The notes below the pieces were generated by a model. It did not search any database. It saw only the letters and a list, made by a program, of their open reading frames with translations, and was not told where the DNA came from. This document shows, piece after piece, positions 27,512-35,289 of a stretch of 64,000 nt of DNA. The DNA is from Burkholderiales bacterium (lineage in GTDB: Bacteria; Pseudomonadota; Gammaproteobacteria; Burkholderiales; Burkholderiaceae_C): positions 186,001 to 250,000 of the forward strand of contig JACRPO010000012.1 of NCBI GenBank assembly GCA_016223165.1, in the 5' to 3' direction. Numbering within the stretch: position 1 is the first letter of the stretch; every line of letters begins with the position of its first letter. The translations under genes and the position numbers were made by a program.

Positions 27512-28663
27512 ATGAACCACGAGCTGCAACAGGACGAAGCAATCCTCGACGCGATCGACCGCTTCCTGCGCGTCGAGGTCAGGCCGCACGTCAAGCGGCT
27601 CGAGCACGCGGACGAGTACCCCAGCGCGATCGTCGAGCGCATGAAGGAGATGGGCCTGTTCGGCTGCATCATCCCGGTGGAGTACGGCGGGCTCGGCCTC
27701 TCGGCGGCGACCTACGCCGCGGTGGTGGCGCGCATCGCGTCGGTGTGGATGTCGCTGTCCGGCATCATCAACTCGCACCTCATCATGGCCGCCGCCGTGC
27801 TGCGCAGCGGCACCGAGGAACAGAAGCGCGCGTTCCTGCCGCGCTTCGCCACCGGCGAGCTGCGCGGCGGCATCGGCCTGACCGAGCCCGACGCCGGCAC
27901 CGACCTGCAGGCGATCCGCACGCGCGCCGTGCGCGACGGCGAGCACTACGTCGTCAACGGCAGCAAGACCTGGATCACCAACAGCGGCCAGGGCAACTGC
28001 ATCGCGCTGCTGGTGAAGACCGACCCGGCGGCCGAGCCGCGCCACCGCGGCATGAGCCTGTTCATCGCCGAGAAGGGGCCCGGCTTCGTCGTCTCGCGCA
28101 AGCTCGAGAAGCTCGGCTACCGCGGCATCGACACCTGCGAGCTGCGCTTCGACGACTACCGCGTGCCGGCCTCGCGGCTCGTCGGCGGCGTCGAAGGCAG
28201 CGGGCTGCAGCAGGTGCTCGCGGGGCTGGAGCTGGGGCGCATCAACGTGGCCGCGCGCGGGCTCGGCGTGGCCACCGCGGCGCTGCACGACGCCGTGGCC
28301 TACGCGCAGCAGCGCAAGACCTTCGGCAAGCCGATCTGCGAGCACCAGGCCATCCAGCTCAAGCTTGGCGAGATGGCCACGCGCGTGGAAGCCGCGCGGT
28401 TGCTGGTGCAGTCGGCCGCGCGCGCATACGACGGCGGCGAACGCTGCGACATGGAAGCCGGCATGGCGAAGTACTTCGCCACCGAGGCGGCGATGGACAA
28501 CGCGCTCGAGTGCATGCGCATCCATGGCGCCTACGGCTACTCGCCCGAGTTCGACGTCGAGCGCTACTACCGCGACGCGCCGCTGCTGCTCATCGGCGAA
28601 GGCACCAACGAGATGCAGCGCATCATCATCGCGCGGCAGCTGGTGCAGCGCCACCCGGTGTGA
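27512..28663 (+). CDS. Acyl-CoA dehydrogenase with canonical catalytic Glu
   Basis: A 383-residue acyl-CoA dehydrogenase. Flavin motif GLTEPDAGTDLQAI and KTWITNSGQ are present, and the C-terminal segment LLLIGEGTNEMQRIIIARQL carries the catalytic Glu in GEGTNE. It is the only one of the five dehydrogenases here with the standard MCAD-type base. It lies 17 bases after the MmgE/PrpD gene; its TGA overlaps the GTG of the MFS gene by 3 bases. Confidence 0.9.
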   Translation: MNHELQQDEAILDAIDRFLRVEVRPHVKRLEHADEYPSAIVERMKEMGLFGCIIPVEYGGLGLSAATYAAVVARIASVWMSLSGIINSHLIMAAAVLRSGTEEQKRAFLPRFATGELRGGIGLTEPDAGTDLQAIRTRAVRDGEHYVVNGSKTWITNSGQGNCIALLVKTDPAAEPRHRGMSLFIAEKGPGFVVSRKLEKLGYRGIDTCELRFDDYRVPASRLVGGVEGSGLQQVLAGLELGRINVAARGLGVATAALHDAVAYAQQRKTFGKPICEHQAIQLKLGEMATRVEAARLLVQSAARAYDGGERCDMEAGMAKYFATEAAMDNALECMRIHGAYGYSPEFDVERYYRDAPLLLIGEGTNEMQRIIIARQLVQRHPV

Positions 28664-29850
28664 GCCGCGCGCCCGGCGTCGCGCGGCCGTTGGCGGCGAT
28701 GCTGGCCGCGCAATCGCTGATGTCGGCCGCCACCGTCGCGCTGCCAGTGCTGGCGCCGAAGGCGGCGCCCGATATCGGCGCGCCGGTGGCCTGGGTCGGG
28801 CTCTTCGTCTCGCTCGTCTACGGCAGCAGCATGGTCAGCGGGCTCGCGGCCGGCGCTCTCGTACGCCGCTGGGGCGCGGTCCGGCTGTGCCAGTTGTGCC
28901 TGCTCGCCGCCTGCGCGGGCCTGGCGCTGATCGCCTCGGGGAGCCGCCTCGGCGTGGCGCTCGGCGCCGTTCTCATCGGTGCCGGCTACGGCCCGCTGAA
29001 TCCGGCGAGTTCGCACCTGCTCGACCGATTCACGCCAGCGCATCGCCGGGCGACGATCTTCTCCATCAAGCAGACCGGCGTGCCGATCGGTGCCGTGCTG
29101 TCGGGGTCGATCCTGCCGACGCTGGCGCTGACCATCGGCTGGCCGCCGGCGCTGTTCGCGCTCGGCGTTGTCTGCGTGCTGCTGGCCGTGCTGCTCCAGG
29201 GCCTGCGCGCGACCTGCGACGACGACCGCGTGCCGGGCACGCGGCTCGGCCTCGGCGATCTCGCGGCGCCGGCGCGGCTGGCGCACGCCGACCAGGCCGG
29301 CTGGCCGCTGGCCTGGAGCTCGTTCTGCTTCGCTGCGTTGCAGCTGTGCCTGGGGACCTACCTCGTCGCCTACCTGACGGGCGAACTCGGCTACGACCTC
29401 GTTCGCGCCGGCTTCGTTCTCGCGCTCACGCAGGCTGCCGGCGTCGCCGGGCGGCTCGTCGCCGGCGCGCTGGCTGACCGCGGCAGCGCACGGCGGGTCA
29501 TGGGCGCGATGGGCTGCGCGATGGGCGTGTGCGCGCTGGCAAGCAGCCAGGCGCATACCTGGCCGGCGATCGCGCTGCTCGCGCTGTACGCGCTGTTCGG
29601 TGCCAGCGCGATCGGCTGGAACGGCGTCTACCTCGCGGAAGTGGCCCGCCGCGCGCCGCCCGGTGCCGTCGGCACCGCGACGGCGGCCGCGCTGTTCGTC
29701 ACGTTCGCCGGCGTGCTCACCGGGCCGGCGATCTTCGGCGTGCTGCTGCAGTCCGGCCTGCCTTACGGCACCGCGTTCGTCACCGTCGGCGTGCCGGCGC
29801 TCGCCTGCGGGCTGTTCCTGCTGCAGCGCCGCGCCGAGGCTCGGGCCTGA
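28660..29850 (+). CDS. MFS transporter
   Basis: A 396-residue membrane protein of the major facilitator superfamily starting at GTG 28660, coupled to the dehydrogenase before it. About 12 hydrophobic helices are visible in two halves. The motif-A-like loop GALVRRWGAVRL lies between helices 2 and 3, and its repeat GALADRGSARRVMG in the second half. It may import the substrate or export an intermediate of the MmgE/PrpD-dehydrogenase unit; direction is not deducible. Confidence 0.87.
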   Translation: MSRAPGVARPLAAMLAAQSLMSAATVALPVLAPKAAPDIGAPVAWVGLFVSLVYGSSMVSGLAAGALVRRWGAVRLCQLCLLAACAGLALIASGSRLGVALGAVLIGAGYGPLNPASSHLLDRFTPAHRRATIFSIKQTGVPIGAVLSGSILPTLALTIGWPPALFALGVVCVLLAVLLQGLRATCDDDRVPGTRLGLGDLAAPARLAHADQAGWPLAWSSFCFAALQLCLGTYLVAYLTGELGYDLVRAGFVLALTQAAGVAGRLVAGALADRGSARRVMGAMGCAMGVCALASSQAHTWPAIALLALYALFGASAIGWNGVYLAEVARRAPPGAVGTATAAALFVTFAGVLTGPAIFGVLLQSGLPYGTAFVTVGVPALACGLFLLQRRAEARA

Positions 29851-29906
29851 AGCCGCAAGCGCTGCCCTGCACCCCACCCACCCATGGGGATCCGCGGCGT
29901 CGCCAC

Positions 29907-30142
29907 CGCCTCGCGCACGCCGGCTTCCGCGCGCTCGTGCCCGACCTGCACCGCGGCAAGTTCACCGTCTCGAGGCCGAGGGGGCGCATCACCTGGTGAG
30001 CCACCTGAAGTTCGGCGAGGCCGCGGCCCAGGACGTGCGCGGCGCTGTGCAGTACCTGAAGGCGACGAGCAGCACGCGCGTCGACGTCTCCGGCTTGTGC
30101 ACGGGCGGCGTGCTGACGCTGATGTCGCTGGCCGCCGTGCCT
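29907..30142 (+). pseudogene. Decayed dienelactone hydrolase fragment
   Basis: The 382-base gap after the MFS gene holds remains of a dienelactone-hydrolase-family gene in two frames. One frame reads RLAHAGFRALVPDLHRGKF (from 29907). After a frame change near 29970 the other reads EAEGAHHLVSHLKF and then DVRGAVQYLKA and VDVSGLCTGGVLTLMSLAA, the family's helix and nucleophile elbow with Cys still present. The N-terminal strand, the Asp/His residues and the C-terminus are missing, so it cannot make a working enzyme. It suggests that a lactone-opening step was once encoded here, near the Baeyer-Villiger enzyme. Confidence 0.65.
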
Positions 30143-30232
30143 CGGCCGCCATCTCGGCTGATCGCACGCAACGCGAACTCATGTCTTGACCGGTCTGAGG
30201 GCATCGGCCGGACCGACACGGTCGCGGCGCAC

Positions 30233-31387
30233 TCAGGCGGCCGCCACGACCGCACGGACGCTGCGCTGGTAGTGCGCCAGCGCCGGCTCGTTGCACCCAT
30301 AGACGACGTCGCTGCGCGCGCCCGCGTTGAAGGCGAACTGCATGCCCTCGCAGGCCGGGAAATCCTCCTCGCACACCGTGCGGATCGTCAGGTCCATGTT
30401 GCGCGCCCAATGGCCGCGAGCGCTGTCGGTGTCGATCGGATCGGGCGCGTAGAAGTCGAGGTGCATCGCACACTCGCCGGGCCGGCCCGGCACCGGGAAC
30501 ACGCGCCAGGTCTCGACGTGATCGACCTGCACGACGAACACGGTGTTCGGGAACAGCACGTAGACCAGCGTGTTGTGCGCGATCAGGTCCCATTGCTCCT
30601 CGGGCTGCGCGGCGAGCGCATCCAGGCTGCGGCGCGGCAGCACCTCGCGCAGATGCGGCCCGAAGGCGTCGAACAGGCACAGGTTGGCCTGGAACAGCGG
30701 CGCGACCGTCTGGCGGTGCAACACCGCCAGGTGGTAGGGCTCGAGGAAGGTGTCGATCGCCAGCTTCCAGTTCATCGCCCGGTTGATGAGCCGGGTCTCG
30801 TAGTGGTGGTAGCCGGCCAGTCCGAAGGACGCGAGCTCGGCGTCGAGCTCGGCACCGAGATGCGCGGCGATGTCGATGGCGGGCGGCGCTTCGGGATCCG
30901 GCACCACCCAGATCAGCCCGTCGTGCTCGGCCGCCGGCAGCGGGCGCAGCCCGTGCGTGCACTTGTCAACGCCGGGAAAGCTGCGCTCGTCGGGTATGCC
31001 GCGCAGGCTGCCGTCGAGCCGGTAGGTCCAGCCGTGGTACGGGCACGCCAGCTTGCGGCGGTTGCCGGACCCGTGGGCGACACGCGCGCCGCGGTGCGCG
31101 CAGGCGTTGACGAAGGCGCCGATGCGCCCGTCCTCGCCGCGCACGATGAGGATCGGCAGCCCGCTCAGGTCGTGGGTCATGAAGTCGCCCGGTTGGCGCA
31201 GCTGGCAGGCGAGCCCCATCGCCAGTGGATAACGCCGGAAGAGCACCGCCTGCTCGCGCGCCAGCCACTCGTGGCCGGCGTAGGCCGCGGCGGCGTTGCG
31301 CTCGACACTGGCGGCCGAGTCGGTGGTGCCGGCGCGCAGGTGCGCGAACACGCGCCGCATCAGCGCGATCTGTGTGTGCCTGTTCAT
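30233..31387 (-). CDS. Rieske non-heme iron oxygenase, alpha subunit
   Basis: A 384-residue ring-hydroxylating-type oxygenase. The Rieske 2Fe-2S ligands are Cys96-x-His98 and Cys115-x2-His118 (CAHRGA and CPYHGW). The mononuclear iron site is in DTFLEPYHLAVLH with His219 and His224; the bridging acid Asp212 lies just before. No reductase, ferredoxin or beta subunit gene is adjacent, so electrons must come from elsewhere. Rieske monooxygenases of this length hydroxylate or demethylate aromatic, alicyclic or quaternary-amine substrates. It is divergent from the SDR at 31462. Confidence 0.88.
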   Translation of the reverse strand: MNRHTQIALMRRVFAHLRAGTTDSAASVERNAAAAYAGHEWLAREQAVLFRRYPLAMGLACQLRQPGDFMTHDLSGLPILIVRGEDGRIGAFVNACAHRGARVAHGSGNRRKLACPYHGWTYRLDGSLRGIPDERSFPGVDKCTHGLRPLPAAEHDGLIWVVPDPEAPPAIDIAAHLGAELDAELASFGLAGYHHYETRLINRAMNWKLAIDTFLEPYHLAVLHRQTVAPLFQANLCLFDAFGPHLREVLPRRSLDALAAQPEEQWDLIAHNTLVYVLFPNTVFVVQVDHVETWRVFPVPGRPGECAMHLDFYAPDPIDTDSARGHWARNMDLTIRTVCEEDFPACEGMQFAFNAGARSDVVYGCNEPALAHYQRSVRAVVAAA

Positions 31388-31461
31388 GGTCGGTTGCTTC
31401 CCCTATGCTGGCCGGATGGGCGTGTGTTCATCGCCCGCGTGCAACGAACGAGGGCCACTTC

Positions 31462-32217
31462 ATGCTCACGGACAAAGTCATCATCGTCACCGGCGCCGCG
31501 CGCGGCATCGGCCAGCGCTACGTGCTCGACATCCTGGCCGCCGGCGGCGCCGCCGTGGCAGCGGACCGCACCGCCTGCGACGAGACGCTCGCGCTGGCCG
31601 GCCCGCACCGCGAGCGCCTGCTCGCCCTGCCGCTCGACGTGGCCGACATGGCGTCGGCCAGCGCGACGGCGAAAGCGACGCTCGAACGGTTCGGCCGCAT
31701 CGACGGCCTGGTGAACAACGCCGCGCTCTACGCCACGCTGCACAAGGGCCGCTTCGACCAGCTCGACGAGGCCGAATGGGACGCCGCCATGACGGTGAAC
31801 GTGAAGGGCATCTGGAACTGCTGCAGGGCGGTGCACGAGGCGATGCGCGCGGCCGGCGGCGGCAGCATCGTCAACATCACTTCGCTCGCCGCGCTCTACG
31901 GCATGCCCAACGCGCTGCACTACACCACCTCCAAGGCCGCCGTGATCGGCATGACGCGCGGCCTGGCGCGTGAACTGGGCCGCGCGTCGATCCGCGTGAA
32001 CGCCGTGGCACCGTCTGCCGTCGCCACCGAAGGCACCAAGCAGTTCTTCGGCGCACGGCACGAGATCGCCCTGAAGGCCATCGCGGAAGGCCAGGCGATT
32101 CCGCGCAACCTGGACGCCGCCGATGTTTCCGGTGCCGTGTGCTGGCTGCTCTCCGACGCGGCGAAGTTCGTCACCGGCCAGACGATCGCGGTGGACGGCG
32201 GCACGGTCATGAACTGA
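31462..32217 (+). CDS. Short-chain dehydrogenase/reductase, canonical
   Basis: A 251-residue classical SDR: TGAARGIG near residue 10, NNAA, catalytic YTTSK (HYTTSKAAVIGM) and the C-terminal GQTIAVDGGTVMN. It probably oxidises a secondary alcohol or reduces a ketone with NAD(P)H. Its 3' end overlaps the convergent Baeyer-Villiger-type gene by 11 bases, and a Rieske oxygenase gene diverges from it. This gives a plausible alcohol-ketone-lactone gene set. Confidence 0.88.
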   Translation: MLTDKVIIVTGAARGIGQRYVLDILAAGGAAVAADRTACDETLALAGPHRERLLALPLDVADMASASATAKATLERFGRIDGLVNNAALYATLHKGRFDQLDEAEWDAAMTVNVKGIWNCCRAVHEAMRAAGGGSIVNITSLAALYGMPNALHYTTSKAAVIGMTRGLARELGRASIRVNAVAPSAVATEGTKQFFGARHEIALKAIAEGQAIPRNLDAADVSGAVCWLLSDAAKFVTGQTIAVDGGTVMN

Positions 32218-34129
32218 CCGCCTCGGCGACGCGGCTGGTGTCGTAGTCGCCGAGGTCGGCATCGTGGGTCATCGCCCAGTAGTCCACCAGCCGCCACGGC
32301 AGCACCGTGAACACTCGGCCATGCCGGTTGCGGTAGTAGGTCGACATGCCCGGGTGCGACCAGATCAGGGTCTCGTGCTCCGCGTCGAAGCGGCGCAGGA
32401 AATCGTCGAGTACCTCCGGGCGCAAGTCGATGGCGTCGACGCCGCGCTCGGCCATCTGCACCAGGCATGAGGTGATGTAGCGCGACTGGCACTCGGCCTG
32501 GAACGAGATGCTGCCGCCGTGGCCGAGTGACGAGCCGGGTCCGACCATGCCGAAGAAGTTGGGAAAGCCGGGTACCGTCAGGCCGAGGTAGGCCGAGGGG
32601 TTGTCGTCGGCCCAGGCCTCGGCGAGCGTGCGTCCTCCGACGCCCGTGATGTTCAGCCGCGCGGCCATCTCGTGGAGTTTGAAGCCGGTGGCGTAGACGA
32701 GGATGTCAGCCTCGCGTCGCTTGCCGTCGGCCGTCTCCACGCCGTTGGAGGCGATGCGCCGGATCGGGTCGGTGACCAGTTCGACGCTCGGCTTCTTCAG
32801 CGTGCGGAACCAGCCGTTGTCCAGCAGGATGCGCTTGCCGTACGGCGGATAGTCGGGCAGGCACTTGGGCACCAGGTCGGGCCGGTCGGCGAGTTCGGAC
32901 AGGATGAAGTCCGTCATCTCGCGCCGATGCCGATCGTTGACCGCATTCACCGCGCGCTCGGGATGCGGCCAGTCGGGGTCCTTCTTCAAGGTCTTCAGCA
33001 GTCCGTCGCCGTAGCGCCAGAACATGTTGAAGCGGAACCAGGCCGCGTAATACGGCGCGTGGGCCAGCAGCCACTGCGCGCCGGGCTCGATGGGATCGGA
33101 GTAGCCCGGGATCGGCCGCGACCATTGCGGCGAGCGCTGGTACACGGCCACCGACTTCACCCGGTCGGCAATCTCGGGCAGCAACTGCATCACGGTGGCG
33201 CCGGTGCCGATCACCGCGACGCGCTTGCCGTCGACCTGCAGGCCCTCGGGCCACTTGGAAGAGTGGAAGCGCACGCCGGTGAAGTCGGCGGCGCCTTCGA
33301 TGCGCGGTATCGACGGGTCGCTCAGCTGTCCGATGGCGCTGACGAAGAAGCGCGAGCGCACTTCCGACTCGCCTTCGGGTCCCTGCAGGCGCGACACCCA
33401 CTGCCGGGCGTCGTCGTCCCAGCGGGCGCTCATCAGCCGCGTCGAGAAGCGGATGTGCCGGCGCAGGCCGACGGACTCGACCACCTGCAGCAGGTAGGTC
33501 AGGATGTCCTCGCGGCGCGAGAAGTAGCGCGGCCACAGGTAGCGCGGCCCGAACGACAGCGAATAGGCGTGGTTCGGCGTGTCGACGCCGCAGCCCGGAT
33601 AGCGGTTCACGTTCCAGGTGCCGCCGATCTCGGTCGTCTTCTCGACGATGGTGAACGGCACGCCGAGCTCGGCCAGGCTGGCACCCAGCGCGATGCCGCA
33701 GACCCCCGCGCCGACGATCAGCACGTGGTCGTCGCGACCCGGCGGAAGGCTCTTGGCGTGGGCCCAGTGCACTCGGCGTGGCACCAGCGCCATCTCCTCG
33801 CGCGTGAGCCGCGCGTATTCGGCCGCGACGCTTTCGCCCAGGCACACGGACATCATGCGCTGCATCAGCTCGTCGCCCGGGTCGGGGATCGCCGGCGGCT
33901 CGCCGCGCCGCAGCACCTCGACCGCGGCTTCGCGAATGCGGGCCTGTGCCTCGGGCACCAGGCCGGCCGTCGGATCCGGAATGAGGTTCACGTCGCGCCG
34001 CGGGCGGAACGGCGGCTCGAGCCACGCCAGATCGCCCGTCATGTGGACCAGCACCATGAGCAGCACGCGCAGGTCGGCGGCCTGCACGGCCTGTTCGATC
34101 TGGCGGGAGTCGAAGTCGGTTCGGGTCAT
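32207..34129 (-). CDS. Flavin-containing monooxygenase, Baeyer-Villiger type
   Basis: A 640-residue FAD/NADPH enzyme. After an N-terminal extension of about 130 residues comes the first Rossmann motif VGAGVCGIALGA (139-150). The Baeyer-Villiger fingerprint FTGVRFHSSKW (283-293) follows, matching F-x-G-x3-H-x3-W, and then the NADPH motif IGTGATVMQLLPEIA. Such enzymes insert oxygen next to a ketone to give an ester or lactone. The long N-terminal part is typical of the larger type I members. It lies between an SDR that could supply the ketone and the TetR gene, with operator site 4 upstream. Confidence 0.9.
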   Translation of the reverse strand: MTRTDFDSRQIEQAVQAADLRVLLMVLVHMTGDLAWLEPPFRPRRDVNLIPDPTAGLVPEAQARIREAAVEVLRRGEPPAIPDPGDELMQRMMSVCLGESVAAEYARLTREEMALVPRRVHWAHAKSLPPGRDDHVLIVGAGVCGIALGASLAELGVPFTIVEKTTEIGGTWNVNRYPGCGVDTPNHAYSLSFGPRYLWPRYFSRREDILTYLLQVVESVGLRRHIRFSTRLMSARWDDDARQWVSRLQGPEGESEVRSRFFVSAIGQLSDPSIPRIEGAADFTGVRFHSSKWPEGLQVDGKRVAVIGTGATVMQLLPEIADRVKSVAVYQRSPQWSRPIPGYSDPIEPGAQWLLAHAPYYAAWFRFNMFWRYGDGLLKTLKKDPDWPHPERAVNAVNDRHRREMTDFILSELADRPDLVPKCLPDYPPYGKRILLDNGWFRTLKKPSVELVTDPIRRIASNGVETADGKRREADILVYATGFKLHEMAARLNITGVGGRTLAEAWADDNPSAYLGLTVPGFPNFFGMVGPGSSLGHGGSISFQAECQSRYITSCLVQMAERGVDAIDLRPEVLDDFLRRFDAEHETLIWSHPGMSTYYRNRHGRVFTVLPWRLVDYWAMTHDADLGDYDTSRVAEAVSS

Positions 34130-34245
34130 CGCGGGATTTTGTGCAGAGATCGGGGCGCGCCGCCGGCGACGGCTGAAGTCCGATAACGGAACGCGCTCGC
34201 CCGACCCGGGCTTGACGAGAGTGCCTCGCGCGCTGCATCATTAAA

Positions 34246-34264
34246 CCAAACGAACGATTGTTTT
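34246..34264. promoter_or_regulatory. Operator-like palindrome, site 4 of 9, upstream of tetR
   Basis: CCAAACGAACGATTGT (34246-34261) keeps the CC-N-AAC half; the right half is changed (GAT for GTT). It also reads as a wider palindrome, C-N-AAC-N3-CG-N3-GTT, through 34264. It lies between the divergent BVMO gene and the TetR gene, 20 bases before the TetR ATG, a usual place for autoregulation. Confidence 0.55.
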
Positions 34265-34283
34265 TCAAGCGATCATCGCCTCC

Positions 34284-34874
34284 ATGCCTGCCTTGAAGAG
34301 CGCACGCGCGCCACGTTCCGACAGCCGCCTGAGCGATCTGCTCGACGCCGCTGCGGCGCTGTTCGCGCAGCGCGGCTACGCGGCGACGTCGATGCGCGAC
34401 ATCGCGCTGGCGGTCAAGATGCTTCCCGGCTCGGTGTACTACCACTTCGCTTCGAAGGAGGAGCTGCTGGTGGCGGTCTACGAGGCCGGCGTCGGCGAGC
34501 TCGAGGCGGCGGTGCGCGCTGGCGTGGCGCCGGGCGACGCGCCTTGGCAGCAGCTCGAGTCGGCCTGCCGCGCCCACCTCGAGACCGTGCTGCGCAACAG
34601 CGACTACGCGCAGGTGCTCATCCGCGTACACCCCGAGGACGTGCCCGACGCGGCCGAGCGGCTGCGCGGCCTGCGCGCCGGCTACGAGGACATCTTCCGC
34701 ACGCTCGTCGCCGCCCTGCCCTTACCCGCCGGCACCGACCGCCGCACCCTGCGGCTGATGCTTCTCGGCGCGCTCAACTGGGCACGCGTCTGGTTCGATC
34801 CCGAGGGCCGCCAATCGCCGCGCGCGCTGGCCGCCAAGTTCATCTCTTTCCTGAAGGAAGCGCAGCATGCGTGA
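34284..34874 (+). CDS. TetR/AcrR-family transcriptional regulator
   Basis: A 196-residue regulator, the only one in the window. The N-terminal DNA-binding domain runs from LLDAAAALFAQRGYAATSMRDIALAV to GSVYYHFASKEELL (about 19-62), with the helix-turn-helix at about 37-56; the C-terminal part is the ligand-binding domain. TetR proteins usually repress until a pathway molecule, often an acyl-CoA, binds. Nine similar palindromes lie at promoters across the window, one in front of this gene, so I infer that it is a local master regulator. Its 3' end overlaps the B12 subunit gene by 8 bases. Confidence 0.88.
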   Translation: MPALKSARAPRSDSRLSDLLDAAAALFAQRGYAATSMRDIALAVKMLPGSVYYHFASKEELLVAVYEAGVGELEAAVRAGVAPGDAPWQQLESACRAHLETVLRNSDYAQVLIRVHPEDVPDAAERLRGLRAGYEDIFRTLVAALPLPAGTDRRTLRLMLLGALNWARVWFDPEGRQSPRALAAKFISFLKEAQHA

Positions 34875-35289
34875 ACGCCCCCCGAAGGTCATCGTCACCA
34901 AGATCGGCTTCGACGGCCACGATCGCGGCAGCCGCGTCATCGCGGCCACGCTGCGCGACGCCGGCATGGAAGTGATCTACACGCCGCCGTGGCAGGAGAT
35001 CCCCACCGTCGTCAAGCTCGCCACCGAGGAGGACGCCGACGTGATCGGTCTGTCCTCGCTGGCCACCGACCACCTCATCGTGCCGCGCCTGATGGATGCG
35101 CTGCGCGCCGCCGGCCTCGGCGACGTGAAAGTGATCGTCGGCGGCATCGTGCCGGCCAAGGACGAGCAGATGCTGCTCGAAGCCGGTGTCTCGCGGGTGT
35201 TCCATCCGGGCACCGCGCTCGACGACGTGGTCACGTCCGTGCGCGAACTCGCCCGAAGCCGCCACGCCCGCCTGGGAGCTGCTGCATGA
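34867..35289 (+). CDS. Acyl-CoA mutase, small cobalamin-binding subunit
   Basis: A 140-residue B12-binding domain. The base-off/His-on motif D-x-H-x2-G is DGHDRG (Asp16, His18, Gly21), followed by GLSSLATDH and VGGIVP, all typical of methylmalonyl-CoA mutase C-terminal domains. A separate small subunit next to a catalytic subunit of about 560 residues is the layout of isobutyryl-CoA and 2-hydroxyisobutyryl-CoA mutases rather than one-chain methylmalonyl-CoA mutases. It overlaps the catalytic subunit gene by 4 bases (ATGA). Confidence 0.92.
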   Translation: MRERPPKVIVTKIGFDGHDRGSRVIAATLRDAGMEVIYTPPWQEIPTVVKLATEEDADVIGLSSLATDHLIVPRLMDALRAAGLGDVKVIVGGIVPAKDEQMLLEAGVSRVFHPGTALDDVVTSVRELARSRHARLGAAA

